Below are positions 17,417 through 26,066 of a stretch of 64,000 nt of DNA, one piece after another. The notes beneath the pieces are model-generated. The model saw only the letters and a program-made list of their open reading frames with translations, was not told the DNA's origin and did no database searches. The DNA lies in assembly GCF_001715295.1 (NCBI RefSeq), contig NZ_MDKB01000003.1, positions 1 to 64,000 of the forward strand, given 5' to 3'. The first letter of the stretch is position 1. Every line of letters begins with the position of its first letter. Source of the DNA: Streptomyces griseus. GTDB lineage: Bacteria > Actinomycetota > Actinomycetes > Streptomycetales > Streptomycetaceae. The translations under genes and the position numbers were made by a program.

Positions 17417-19062
17417 CCGTGTTGGACGCACCCGTGGGGATCGTCGGCGCAGGCCCGGTCGGGCTCGTGGCGGCGCTCAGGCTCGCGGACTTCGGAGTCC
17501 CGAGCATCGTGCTGGACAGCAAGCCCGAACTCGTCAAGCAGGGCTCGAAGGCGTGCCTGATCCAGGGGGACGTGCTGGAGATCCTCGACAAGTCCGGCTG
17601 TGCCGGGCCCATCCACGAGGAGGGGGTCACCTGGCGCGTCGCCCGGACCTACGTGGCCGACGAGGAGATCAGGGCCGTCGAGCACCCGGCCGCGCTCGGC
17701 TACGGGCCGTTCGTCAACATCTCGCAGTTCCGGATCGAGCAGGTGCTCGCCGAACGGGCCGGTGCGGAGCCCCTCATCGACCTCCGGTGGAACCACCGTG
17801 TCGGCGACGTCACCCAGGACGCCGACGGGGTGACGCTCACCGCCACCACCCCCGACGGGGAGCGGGCCCTGCGCTTCGGACATCTGGTCGCCTGCGACGG
17901 CGTCCGCAGCACCCTGCGTGACCTGCTCGGCGTCGAGTGGACCGGGTACACCCACCGCGACCGCTTCCTCATCACCGACATCAAGGCGAAGCTGCCGCTG
18001 GCGCAGGAGCGGCACTTCCACTACAACCCGTCGTTCAACCCCGGCAGGCAGCTGGTCATGCACCCGCAGCCGGACGACATCTGGCGCATCGACTGGCAGC
18101 TCCCGCCCGACGCCGACATCGACGCGGAGCGCGCGGACGGCCGGTTCGACGCCCGGGTGCGCGCCGTCATCGGCGACGTGCCGTACGAGGTCGACTGGGT
18201 CAGCACCTACCGCTTCCACCAGCGGGTGGTGGCACGGCTCCGGGTCGGCCGGGTGCTGTTCGCCGGCGACGCCGCGCACGCCCTGCCGCCGTACGGCTCC
18301 CGGGGCATGAACAGCGGCATCCAGGACGCCGACAACCTCGCCTGGAAACTCGCGCAGATCGAGCGCGGCCAGGCCGGCGAGGACCTGCTGGAGACCTACC
18401 ACAGCGAGCGGTACGCGGCGGCCAAGGAGAACCTCCGGGTCACCGAGGCGACCATCCGCTTCATGGTGCCGCCCCACCCGCTGCGGCGCTGGGCCCGCTC
18501 CGTGCTGCTGAAGCTCTCCACGGTGCTGCCCTTCGCCGAACGGCGCGTCAACAGCGGGCGCATGGCCGAGCCGTACACCTACCGCGACTCGCCCCTCGTC
18601 CCCCGGGCGCGGGAGCACCCCCTGCTCGGTGCCTTCGCCCCCGACGCCCCGCTCGTCGGCGGCGCCGGCCCGGCACGGCTGCGCAGGCTGTTCGGGGACG
18701 GCTTCGTCGGCCTGTTCGTCGCCCCCGACGCCGCCGCGGCCGCGCGGCTCGTCTCGGAGACCAAGTCCCGGCCCTGGCCCGTTCCGGCCGCGACCGTCGT
18801 GGTCCTGCCGTCCGGGGCTCCCACCGCGGGCCTTCCCGAAGGCCTCACCGTGGTCCACGCGGATCCCGGCACGCTCCCGTCCGGCTACAGCGACGGCACG
18901 GCCGTGTGGTGGCTGGTACGCCCGGACGGCCACCTCGCCGCCCGCTCGGGCAACGGTGCCGACTTCGCCACGTCCCTGCGCGCCGCGGCGGGCGTCCCCG
19001 TCGCCACCGGGGACAACGGTCCGACGCGGGACGCCCCGCTCCTGGAAGGAACGCAGATATGA
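17413..19062 (+). CDS. FAD-dependent aromatic hydroxylase, group A flavoprotein (biosynthetic island)
   Basis: This 549-aa NAD(P)H- and FAD-dependent monooxygenase belongs to the PheA/MhpA-like group. The N-terminal Rossmann motif is GIVGAGPVGLVAALRLADFG, the DG motif is VACDGVRSTLRDLLG, and the second FAD motif is RVLFAGDAAHALPPYGSRGM. Residues from about 410 on resemble the thioredoxin-like C-terminal domain of this group. In this cluster it could hydroxylate kynurenine, anthranilate or a related ring. It overlaps both neighbours by ATGA, making it part of a tightly coupled run of five genes (16169-21471). Confidence 0.85.
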   Translation: MTVLDAPVGIVGAGPVGLVAALRLADFGVPSIVLDSKPELVKQGSKACLIQGDVLEILDKSGCAGPIHEEGVTWRVARTYVADEEIRAVEHPAALGYGPFVNISQFRIEQVLAERAGAEPLIDLRWNHRVGDVTQDADGVTLTATTPDGERALRFGHLVACDGVRSTLRDLLGVEWTGYTHRDRFLITDIKAKLPLAQERHFHYNPSFNPGRQLVMHPQPDDIWRIDWQLPPDADIDAERADGRFDARVRAVIGDVPYEVDWVSTYRFHQRVVARLRVGRVLFAGDAAHALPPYGSRGMNSGIQDADNLAWKLAQIERGQAGEDLLETYHSERYAAAKENLRVTEATIRFMVPPHPLRRWARSVLLKLSTVLPFAERRVNSGRMAEPYTYRDSPLVPRAREHPLLGAFAPDAPLVGGAGPARLRRLFGDGFVGLFVAPDAAAAARLVSETKSRPWPVPAATVVVLPSGAPTAGLPEGLTVVHADPGTLPSGYSDGTAVWWLVRPDGHLAARSGNGADFATSLRAAAGVPVATGDNGPTRDAPLLEGTQI

Positions 19063-20006
19063 CCACCGCAGCACCTCCGTACGCCTGGCTCGACGGCGGC
19101 GTCGTCCCCTGGGACCAGTGCGTGCTCCACGCCCGCAGTCAGGGCGCCTTCTGGGGCGCCAACGTCTTCGAGGGGCTGCGCGTCTACCGGGACCCGGACG
19201 GCGCCCGCCACCTCTTCCGGGTCCAGGACCACCTGACGCGGCTGCGACGCTCCATGAAGAGCCTGCACATGGAGATCGACTACTCCGACGCCGAGCTCGT
19301 CCGGGCCTGCACCGACCTCGTCCTCGCCAACGACTTCGAGGCCGACGCGCACGTCTGCGTCGTCGCCTACTTCGGCCTCGGGTCCTCCTTCGACCCGATG
19401 GGCCACACCACCGAGACCGGTGTGCACATCACGTCCACCCCGGTACCGCGCTCACCCGCCCACGAGCACGGCGTCGCGGCGTCCATCTCCTCCTGGCGCC
19501 GGATCGGCGAGGACTCGATGCCGCCCCGCATCAAGACCGGGGCGAACTACCACAACAGCCGCCTGGCCCAGCACGAGGCCGTGCGCAACGGCTACGACAC
19601 GACGCTCCTGCTCAACCAGCGCGGCACGGTCGCCGAGGCGCCCGGCTCGTGTGTCGTCGTCGTCCGTGAGGGGGAGCTGATCACGCCGCCCGGGACCAGC
19701 GGGGTGCTGGAGGGCATCACGGTGGAGACCGTCGCCCGGCTCGCCGAGGACCACCTCGGACTGACCCTGCGGCGCCGGGAGATCGACCGCACGGAGCTGT
19801 ACATCGCCGAGGAGGTCTTCCTCTGCGGAACCATGTCCGAACTGCTGCCCGTCACCAGCGTCGACCGGGTGACCGTCGGCGACGGCACCCGCGGGCCACT
19901 GACCCGGCTGCTCCAGGACCACTACGACGACGCGGTACGCGGCCTGGGCAAGCACCCCGAGTGGTGCACCACGCTGCCGGCCGCCGGTGGGACCGGTGCG
20001 GCATGA
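19059..20006 (+). CDS. Class IV PLP aminotransferase, branched-chain-aminotransferase-like (biosynthetic island)
   Basis: This 315-aa enzyme is a fold-type IV PLP protein (IlvE/D-amino-acid-transaminase/ADC-lyase group). It has VFEGLRVYRDPDG with FRVQDHLTRLRRS, the PLP lysine in MPPRIKTGANYHNS, the cofactor-binding NQRGTVAEAPGSCVVVV, and EVFLCGTMSELLPVTSVD near the C terminus. It probably supplies or modifies an amino acid building block, for example by transaminating a branched or aromatic keto acid. The start overlaps the hydroxylase stop and the stop overlaps the next start. Confidence 0.85.
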   Translation: MTTAAPPYAWLDGGVVPWDQCVLHARSQGAFWGANVFEGLRVYRDPDGARHLFRVQDHLTRLRRSMKSLHMEIDYSDAELVRACTDLVLANDFEADAHVCVVAYFGLGSSFDPMGHTTETGVHITSTPVPRSPAHEHGVAASISSWRRIGEDSMPPRIKTGANYHNSRLAQHEAVRNGYDTTLLLNQRGTVAEAPGSCVVVVREGELITPPGTSGVLEGITVETVARLAEDHLGLTLRRREIDRTELYIAEEVFLCGTMSELLPVTSVDRVTVGDGTRGPLTRLLQDHYDDAVRGLGKHPEWCTTLPAAGGTGAA

Positions 20007-20788
20007 GCGTACTGACCGGGCTGGTGGAGGCCCTGCGCAGCGGAGCGGTCGAGGTGGTCGACCTGACCTCCCCGCTCTCCGAGGACACCCCGATCATCGA
20101 CCTGCCACCGGAGCGGGGGCAGCCCTGGCCCTTCGCCCGCGAGGAGATCAGCCACTACGACGCCGCGGGCCCCACCGTCTACTGGAACAACATCCGGCTC
20201 TCCGAGCACACCGGGACGCACTTCGACGCGCCCGTGCACTGGCTCTCGGGCAAGGACTCCCACGACGTCTCCCAGGTCCCCCCGGGCAGCCTGGTCGGCC
20301 CGGCGGCCGTCATCGACCTGTCCCGCGAGGCCGCCGAGGACCCCGACTTCCTGATGCGCCGCGAGCACGTCGAGCGGTGGCAGGACCGGCACGGTGAGCT
20401 GCCCGCCGGGGGCTGGCTGCTCTACCGCACCGGCTGGGCCGAACGCCAGGCGGACCCCTCCGCGTTCCACAACGGCCGCCACACGCCGGGCGTCGCACCG
20501 GAATGCGCCAGGTGGCTCGCCGAGAAGACCCCGCTCAGCGGGATCGGCGTGGAGACCGTCGGCACCGACGCGGGCCTCGCCGGGGAGTTCCCCGACCAGC
20601 CCTACCCGTGCCACTGGTTCTTCCACGGCGCGGGCAAGTACGGCCTCACCCAGCTCAGGAACCTCGCGAAGCTCCCGCCCACCGGGGCGGTCGTGGTCGC
20701 CGGCCCGCTCCCGATCGTCAGGGGCTCCGGCAGCCCGAGCCGCGTCCTGGCCCTGATCGAACACGAACCCACCGGAGAGCGACGATGA
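20003..20788 (+). CDS. Kynurenine-formamidase-like cyclase-family hydrolase (biosynthetic island)
   Basis: This 261-aa metal-dependent hydrolase belongs to the cyclase/KynB family. The signature SEHTGTHFDAPVHWLSGKD carries the metal-binding histidines and aspartate, with DLTSPLSEDTPI at the N terminus and LLYRTGWAERQ further on. KynB removes the formyl group from N-formylkynurenine, the product of tryptophan dioxygenase, which fits the dioxygenase gene upstream. Other cyclase-family members act on different amides or isatin, so the exact substrate is inferred from context. ATGA overlaps couple it to both neighbours. Confidence 0.82.
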   Translation: MSVLTGLVEALRSGAVEVVDLTSPLSEDTPIIDLPPERGQPWPFAREEISHYDAAGPTVYWNNIRLSEHTGTHFDAPVHWLSGKDSHDVSQVPPGSLVGPAAVIDLSREAAEDPDFLMRREHVERWQDRHGELPAGGWLLYRTGWAERQADPSAFHNGRHTPGVAPECARWLAEKTPLSGIGVETVGTDAGLAGEFPDQPYPCHWFFHGAGKYGLTQLRNLAKLPPTGAVVVAGPLPIVRGSGSPSRVLALIEHEPTGERR

Positions 20789-21471
20789 GTGACACCGGCT
20801 TCCAGCGCGCGAGTTCTCTGCTGCGGCGGCACACGCAGGACACCACCAGGCCCGGGGAGTTCACCCTCCTCGGCCGGGACTGGGACCTGATGGACGGCGT
20901 GTTCAGCCCCACCTACACGCCGGTGACCGACCTCTTCACCAGCTGGCTCCCCTTCCCGGACGGCGGGTCCTTCCTGGAGATCGGCTCGGGGGCCGGGGTG
21001 ACCGCGGTGGTGGCGGCGCAGTCGGGATGCGCGCGCGTCACCGCGCTCGACATCAGCCCGGCGGCGGTGGAGAACACCAGGCGCAACGTCGTCCGGCACA
21101 AGGTGGAGGACCGGGTGCGGGTGCTGGAGAGCGACCTCTTCGACGCCCTGCCGCCCGAGGACCGGTACGACCTCGTCTACTGGAACTCCAACTTCGCCGA
21201 ACCGCCTGCCGACTTCGTCAACGAGACCGACCTGCACCACGCGTTCTTCGATCCCGGCTACGACGCCCACCGCCGCTTCCTGAAGGAAGCACCCGGCCGG
21301 CTCACCCCCGAGGGGAGCCTGCTCCTCGGTTTCAGCAGCATCGGCAACGTCGCTCTGCTGCGGCGGCTCGCCGCCGACGCCGGCCTGGAACCGTCGATGC
21401 TCCGCTCCGAGCAGCGGCAACTGGACAGAACAGTGATCGAGTTTCAGCTATGGCGGCTCGCCGCGGCCTGA
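20785..21471 (+). CDS. SAM-dependent methyltransferase, HemK-like (biosynthetic island)
   Basis: This 228-aa class I methyltransferase has the SAM-binding motif FLEIGSGAGVTAVVAA and the acidic VTALDISPAAVENTRRN. In place of the HemK/PrmC NPPY motif it has YWNSNFAEPPADF, so it is related to N5-glutamine methyltransferases but probably methylates a small molecule here. A role in modifying the aromatic unit or an amino acid of the island product is plausible. It ends the run of overlapping genes that begins at 16169; a 65-base gap follows. Confidence 0.8.
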   Translation: MSDTGFQRASSLLRRHTQDTTRPGEFTLLGRDWDLMDGVFSPTYTPVTDLFTSWLPFPDGGSFLEIGSGAGVTAVVAAQSGCARVTALDISPAAVENTRRNVVRHKVEDRVRVLESDLFDALPPEDRYDLVYWNSNFAEPPADFVNETDLHHAFFDPGYDAHRRFLKEAPGRLTPEGSLLLGFSSIGNVALLRRLAADAGLEPSMLRSEQRQLDRTVIEFQLWRLAAA

Positions 21472-21536
21472 CAGCACGCACAATCGACGCGTCGCCCACG
21501 AACCACCGAACCACCCGAACCACCGAAGGATCCACC

Positions 21537-21980
21537 GTGCCAGACACCCCCGGCTCCGCCCGTCACCTCTCCCTCCTCGCCGACCACAGCAGAGGCGTGC
21601 TCGTCACGCTGAAGAAGGACGGCCGGCCGCAGCTCTCCAACGTGGACTTCGCCTACGACGAGGCGGACCGCACGATCCGGTTCTCCACCACGGACGGCCG
21701 TGCCAAGATCACCAACCTGCGTCGTGACCCGCGCGTCAGCCTCCACGTGACCACGGAGGGCGGCGGCGCCTACGCCGTCTTCGAGGGCGAAGCCACCCTG
21801 TCCGCAGTCGCCGCCGCACCGGACGACGAAGCGGTCGAGGAACTGGTCGACGTGTACCGGGCGGTCCAGGGCGAACACCCCGACTGGGACGAGTACCGCA
21901 CGGTCATGGTCCAGGACCGGCGGCTGGTGGTCCGGTTCCGGATCGAGCACTCCTACGGCTGGGTCCCGGACCCCGCCTGA
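21537..21980 (+). CDS. PPOX-class (F420/FMN-dependent) oxidoreductase (biosynthetic island)
   Basis: This 147-aa split-barrel protein is of the pyridoxamine-phosphate-oxidase-like/F420-dependent type seen in Rv1155-like enzymes. It has LLADHSRGVLVTLKKDGRPQ and the cofactor-contact region STTDGRAKITNLRRDPRVSL, and ends with GWVPDPA. The GTG start at 21537 follows AAGGA. Such proteins reduce conjugated double bonds or imines using F420 or FMN. It may carry out a reductive tailoring step, but similar genes also occur as housekeeping enzymes. Confidence 0.8.
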   Translation: MPDTPGSARHLSLLADHSRGVLVTLKKDGRPQLSNVDFAYDEADRTIRFSTTDGRAKITNLRRDPRVSLHVTTEGGGAYAVFEGEATLSAVAAAPDDEAVEELVDVYRAVQGEHPDWDEYRTVMVQDRRLVVRFRIEHSYGWVPDPA

Positions 21981-22111
21981 CCCTTGCCGGCCGGCGGAGG
22001 TGCGATGGCGTGTGTCCTGCACACGGCACCGTCCCCCGCCGGCACCTCCGTCCGGTCGCGGCACCGCCGCGCCCGGCCCGTACCCCCGTACCGACCCGAT
22101 CGAGGAGTCCC

Positions 22112-22684
22112 ATGCCCCGCCTGCACGTCGTCATCGCCTCCACCCGCCCCGGCCGCATCGGCCCGGCCGTCGCCGACTGGTTCACCGCCGTCGCGGAGAA
22201 GCACGGCGGCTTCGACATCCGCGTCGTGGACCTGGCCGAGGTGGGCCTGCCCCTGCTGGACGAGCCGAACCACCCCTCCGAGCGGCTCTACACCAAGCAG
22301 CACACGAAGGACTGGAGCGCCACGGTCGACGAGGCCGACGCCTTCGTCTTCGTCGCCCCCGAGTACAACTACGGCATCAACGCCGCCCTGAAGAACGCCA
22401 TCGACTACCTGTACTTCGAGTGGCAGTACAAGCCCGTCGGCTTCGTCAGCTACGGCAACACCTCGGCAGGCCTGCGTGCCGCGCAGATGACCAAGCAGGT
22501 CGTCACCACCCTGAAGATGATGCCCGTCACCGAGTCCGTGGCCATCCACTACGCCGGCACGCACATCACGCAGGACGGCAGCTTCGCCGGCACCGAGGCG
22601 ATGGCCGAGGCCGCCGCCGCCATGCTCGACGAGATCGGCAGGCTGGAGGGGGCCCTGCGCCCGCTGCGCGAAGCCGCCTCCTGA
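22112..22684 (+). CDS. NADPH-dependent FMN reductase (biosynthetic island)
   Basis: This 190-aa flavodoxin-fold protein reduces FMN or small quinones. It has the FMN phosphate loop VVIASTRPGRIGPAVADWF, the typical VFVAPEYNYGINAALKNAID and GFVSYGNTSAG. The start follows CGAGGAG. In this cluster it may supply reduced flavin to a partner enzyme, although the group A hydroxylase does not need one; it could instead reduce an N-O or quinone intermediate. Spacing of 131 and 44 bases to the neighbours suggests separate ribosome loading within one transcript. Confidence 0.85.
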   Translation: MPRLHVVIASTRPGRIGPAVADWFTAVAEKHGGFDIRVVDLAEVGLPLLDEPNHPSERLYTKQHTKDWSATVDEADAFVFVAPEYNYGINAALKNAIDYLYFEWQYKPVGFVSYGNTSAGLRAAQMTKQVVTTLKMMPVTESVAIHYAGTHITQDGSFAGTEAMAEAAAAMLDEIGRLEGALRPLREAAS

Positions 22685-22728
22685 CCCGGACAGTTGTGAC
22701 ACGACCACGGTCCTGGAGAGGAAAAGCC

Positions 22729-23967
22729 GTGAACGAGACCGAAACCCACATCGTCCTGGTCGGGAGCGGCGGAAGGCCCTACCGCGCCTACGCCTTCCGT
22801 GCCCTGGCCGCGCGGCACCGGCTGTCCGCGCTGCTGGCGGAGGAACCCACCTGGCAGCGTGAGTACCTGGACAGCTGGAAGGTCGCGGACCTGGGCGACC
22901 CCGTCGCCGTCACCGCGGCCCTGGACGCGCTGACGGGCCCGGGATCGGCGGTGCTGACCTGGGACGAGACCGTGCTCGAGGTCACCGCCGCGGCTGCGGA
23001 GAAGCTGTCCCTGCCGCACATGAGCGCCCTGGCCGCGCAGCGCTGCCGGGACAAGTTCCTCACCCGCGGTCTCCTCGACGGGGCGGGCCTGCCGGCCGTC
23101 CGCCACGGTCTCGCCCACACGCAGGACGAGGCGGAGCGGATCGCGGACTCGCTCGGTTACCCCGTGGTCGTCAAGCCCCGTGCCCTGGCCGGCAGCGTCG
23201 GCGTCGTGCTCGCCGAGGACGCGCCGGCGGTGCGCGCCGCCCACCGGCTGGCCGGCGGGGCGGCGTACTCCACGCTGCCCACCGGTCACGGCATCCTCGT
23301 CGAGGAGTTCCTCGACGGGCCCGAGATCAGCGTGGACAGCGTCGTCGCCGACGGCGAGGTGACCCTCGTCCAGGTCGCCAGGAAACGCCTCGGCTACGCC
23401 CCCCACTTCGAGGAGGTCGGGCACCTGGTCGGCGGCTGGGACGATTCCGAGCCCTGGGCCGGACCGGTCCGTGCACTCGTCACCGACGCGCACCGGGCGC
23501 TCGGCGTCGACCTGGGCGTCACCCACGCCGAGGTGCGGCTGACCAGCTCCGGACCCCGGCTGGTGGAGCTCAACGGGCGCCTGGGCGGCGACCTCATCCC
23601 GTACGCCGGGGAGCTCGCCACCGGCGTCGACCTGGTGGTGGCCGCGGCCGAGGTGGCGCTCGGCCGGACCCCCGACCTCACGCCGCGCAGGGCGGGGTAC
23701 GCCGAGGTGCGGTTCGTCTATCCGCCGCACGACGGCACGGTGCGCTCCGTCTCCACGGGCGGCGCGGAGGCCGTCCCCGGGGTGGCCCACGCCGCCGTCC
23801 TCACCGAGCCGGGGGCCGAGCTGCTGCTGCCTCCCCGGCAGGCGATACCCCGGCTGGCCGTCCTGATCGCCGAGGGGGCCGACGAGGCGGCGTGCGCACG
23901 CGTGCTCGACGCCGCCGTACCCCTGGTGACCGCCGAGGTCGAACCCCTTGCGGGGGACGCCCCGTGA
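22729..23967 (+). CDS. Third ATP-grasp ligase, biotin-carboxylase-like (biosynthetic island)
   Basis: This 412-aa ligase has normal ATP-grasp order: RCRDKFLTRGLLDGAGLP, YPVVVKPRALAGSVGVVLAE, ILVEEFLDGPEISVDSVV and the metal-binding VELNGRLGGDLIPY. It resembles L-amino acid ligases of the BacD/carbamoyl-phosphate-synthase-like group, which make dipeptides from free amino acids. The GTG at 22729 follows GGAGAGGAAAA. The stop overlaps the exporter start (GTGA). Three separate ATP-grasp genes without any NRPS suggest that amide bonds in the product are formed by stand-alone ligases. Confidence 0.82.
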   Translation: MNETETHIVLVGSGGRPYRAYAFRALAARHRLSALLAEEPTWQREYLDSWKVADLGDPVAVTAALDALTGPGSAVLTWDETVLEVTAAAAEKLSLPHMSALAAQRCRDKFLTRGLLDGAGLPAVRHGLAHTQDEAERIADSLGYPVVVKPRALAGSVGVVLAEDAPAVRAAHRLAGGAAYSTLPTGHGILVEEFLDGPEISVDSVVADGEVTLVQVARKRLGYAPHFEEVGHLVGGWDDSEPWAGPVRALVTDAHRALGVDLGVTHAEVRLTSSGPRLVELNGRLGGDLIPYAGELATGVDLVVAAAEVALGRTPDLTPRRAGYAEVRFVYPPHDGTVRSVSTGGAEAVPGVAHAAVLTEPGAELLLPPRQAIPRLAVLIAEGADEAACARVLDAAVPLVTAEVEPLAGDAP

Positions 23968-25193
23968 CGGCCGGTGTGCCACGGTTCAGACCGGTCGACC
24001 GGCTGATCGTCACGCACGGTCTCTCGTCGTTCTGCCTCGGACTCGTCTTCCCGTACACCGCCATCCACCTCGCCGACCGGCCCGGCGTCGGCACCGGGGG
24101 AGTGGCGCTGTTCTACGGAGCTGCGGGGATCGCGAACCTGACGGTGGCCCTGCTGCTGACGGCGGGGGTGCTGAAGCTGCCGCGGGTGACCCTCGGGGTG
24201 CTCGGCACCGTGCTGTGGTTCTGCGGCTACCTCGCCCTGCCGTTCGTCGGCTCGCACCCGGCGACCCTGGCCGTGGGGGTGACCATCGGCTGCGGCCAGG
24301 GCGGATTCCTCGCCGCGATCGTCCCCCTGGTCAACTCGCTGGTGACGGCCGACGAGCGCCGGAAGGTCTTCGCCCGCCGGTACGCCGTGCTCAACGCGAC
24401 CCTGGCCGCCGGATCGCTCGTCGCCGGCGCGTTGACGCTGTTCCTGCCGAGATCGGTCATCCCGTACTTCTTCGTGGCCAACGCCGTGGGCATCCTGCCC
24501 CTGACGATCGCCATGCTGGCCGCCGGGCGCCACGCCCGGGGCGCCGACGAGAAGGCGGAGGAGACCGACGAGGGTCCCGCCCTGCCCTTGACGGCTCTCG
24601 CCCGGACGGTGCTGCCGGCCGCCCTCGTCCAACTGGCCGTCTTCCTCTTCGGTTTCAGCCAGTTCGAGGCCACCTCGCCCCTCGTCTCCGAACGGCTCAT
24701 GGACATGGGCTTGTTCATGGTGTCGCTGATGCTGGCCGTCAACGTCGTCGTGATCGTCTCGGTCCAGGGGTGGATGACCCGCGTCCTGGAGGACCGCCCG
24801 GAGATCGACGGCCTGCGCATCGCCGTGGTCCTGTGGACCGCCGGTTACGTCGTGGCCGGGGCGATGGCCTTCCTGCCGTACGGTTTCCGGCTCACCGGGC
24901 TCCTCGTGTACGCGGTGCTCTTCGCACTGGGGGAGTGCGCCTACTCGTGCTCCTTCCACCCCTGGCTGATCTCGCTCGTGCCCGACCGGGAACTGACCAG
25001 GGCCAACGCCCTGGCCAACTCGATGATGGGCGTCGGCAACTTCGCCGGGCCCTCGATCGGAGTGGCGCTCGCCGCGAGCGGCCAGGCCCCCGTCGTCTGG
25101 CTCGGACTGGCCCTGTGCTGCACCACCATCACCGTGGGCACGGGCCTGCTCGCACGGCGCCAGGCCGCCAAGCCCGCCCCGGCCGCGGCGTGA
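23964..25193 (+). CDS. MFS transporter (biosynthetic island, probable product exporter)
   Basis: This 409-aa membrane protein has 11-12 hydrophobic segments and a charged central loop (around residue 195, rich in Glu, Ala and Asp), the pattern of the major facilitator superfamily. The GTG start overlaps the ATP-grasp stop, so it belongs to the island transcript. Export and self-resistance are likely roles by position; no substrate can be read from the sequence. A strong bidirectional hairpin separates it from the convergent pgl. Confidence 0.85.
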   Translation: MTAGVPRFRPVDRLIVTHGLSSFCLGLVFPYTAIHLADRPGVGTGGVALFYGAAGIANLTVALLLTAGVLKLPRVTLGVLGTVLWFCGYLALPFVGSHPATLAVGVTIGCGQGGFLAAIVPLVNSLVTADERRKVFARRYAVLNATLAAGSLVAGALTLFLPRSVIPYFFVANAVGILPLTIAMLAAGRHARGADEKAEETDEGPALPLTALARTVLPAALVQLAVFLFGFSQFEATSPLVSERLMDMGLFMVSLMLAVNVVVIVSVQGWMTRVLEDRPEIDGLRIAVVLWTAGYVVAGAMAFLPYGFRLTGLLVYAVLFALGECAYSCSFHPWLISLVPDRELTRANALANSMMGVGNFAGPSIGVALAASGQAPVVWLGLALCCTTITVGTGLLARRQAAKPAPAAA

Positions 25194-25225
25194 CGCCGGG
25201 GCCGGAGCTCACGGAGTCCTGACAC

Positions 25226-25272
25226 GGCGAGGGCCCGGCCCGCTCCGGAAGGAGCGGACCGGGCCCTCGCCC
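25226..25272. terminator. Bidirectional terminator between the island and pgl
   Basis: GGCGAGGGCCCGG followed by CCCGCTCC (25226-25246) pairs with GGAGCGGACCGGGCCCTCGCC (25251-25271) around a GGAA loop. It lies between two convergent transcripts, 33 bases after the MFS stop and 12 bases from the pgl stop. Confidence 0.75.
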
Positions 25273-25283
25273 GCCGGGCAGGC

Positions 25284-26066
25284 CTACGCGGACGCCGGCG
25301 GATACAGGGCCCGCGGCAGCCGCGAGGCCGCCGCTGCGTCCATCAGCCACAGCGTGCGGCTGCGGCCGTACGCCCCCGCCGCCGGCGCCTGGATCTCCCC
25401 GGCACCGGACAACGCGATCTCCGCCGCCTCCGCCTTGTCCTCACCGGCGGCCAGCAGCCACACCTCACGCGCCGCCCGGACCGCCGGCAGCGTGAGCGTG
25501 ACCCGGGTGGGAGGCGGCTTGGGCGCGCCGTGCACCCCGACGACGGTGCGTTCGGTCTCCCGTACCGCCGGCAGTTCCGGGAAGAGCGACGCCACGTGGG
25601 TGTCCGGGCCGACGCCCAGCATCAGCACGTCGAACGCCGGCACGCCCCCGTGGTCCTCCGGGCCCGCCGCGGCGGCGAGCTCCGCCGCGTATCCCGCGGC
25701 GGCGGCATCCACGTCACCGGCGTACGGTCCGTCCGAGGCCGGCATCGCGTGCACCCGTGCCGGGTCCAGGTCCACCGCGTCGAGCAGTGCCGCGCGGGCC
25801 TGCGTGACGTTGCGCTCCGGGTCGCCCTCCGGCAGGAAGCGTTCGTCGCCCCACCACAGGTCGAGCCGCCGCCAGTCGATCGCGTCCCGCGCGGGCGAGG
25901 CGGCGAGCGCGGCCAGCAGACCGTTGCCGTTGCGCCCGCCCGTGAGCACCACCGAGGCGGAGCCGCGGGCGGACTGGGCGTCCACGATCTTCGTGACCAG
26001 CCGGGCCGCGACCGCCTCGGCCATCAGCTCCTTGTCGCGGTGGACGACGAGCTGGGGAGCACTCAC
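25284..26066 (-). CDS. pgl: 6-phosphogluconolactonase
   Basis: This enzyme (260 aa) hydrolyses 6-phosphogluconolactone to 6-phosphogluconate in the oxidative pentose phosphate pathway. It shows VVLTGGRNGNGLLAAL, the conserved LWWGDERFLPEGDPERN and LGVGPDTHVASLFP. It is the last gene of the tkt-tal-zwf-opcA-pgl operon and its GTG start overlaps the opcA stop. The frame extends upstream through opcA, but that part is not PGL. Confidence 0.96.
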   Translation of the reverse strand: MSAPQLVVHRDKELMAEAVAARLVTKIVDAQSARGSASVVLTGGRNGNGLLAALAASPARDAIDWRRLDLWWGDERFLPEGDPERNVTQARAALLDAVDLDPARVHAMPASDGPYAGDVDAAAAGYAAELAAAAGPEDHGGVPAFDVLMLGVGPDTHVASLFPELPAVRETERTVVGVHGAPKPPPTRVTLTLPAVRAAREVWLLAAGEDKAEAAEIALSGAGEIQAPAAGAYGRSRTLWLMDAAAASRLPRALYPPASA

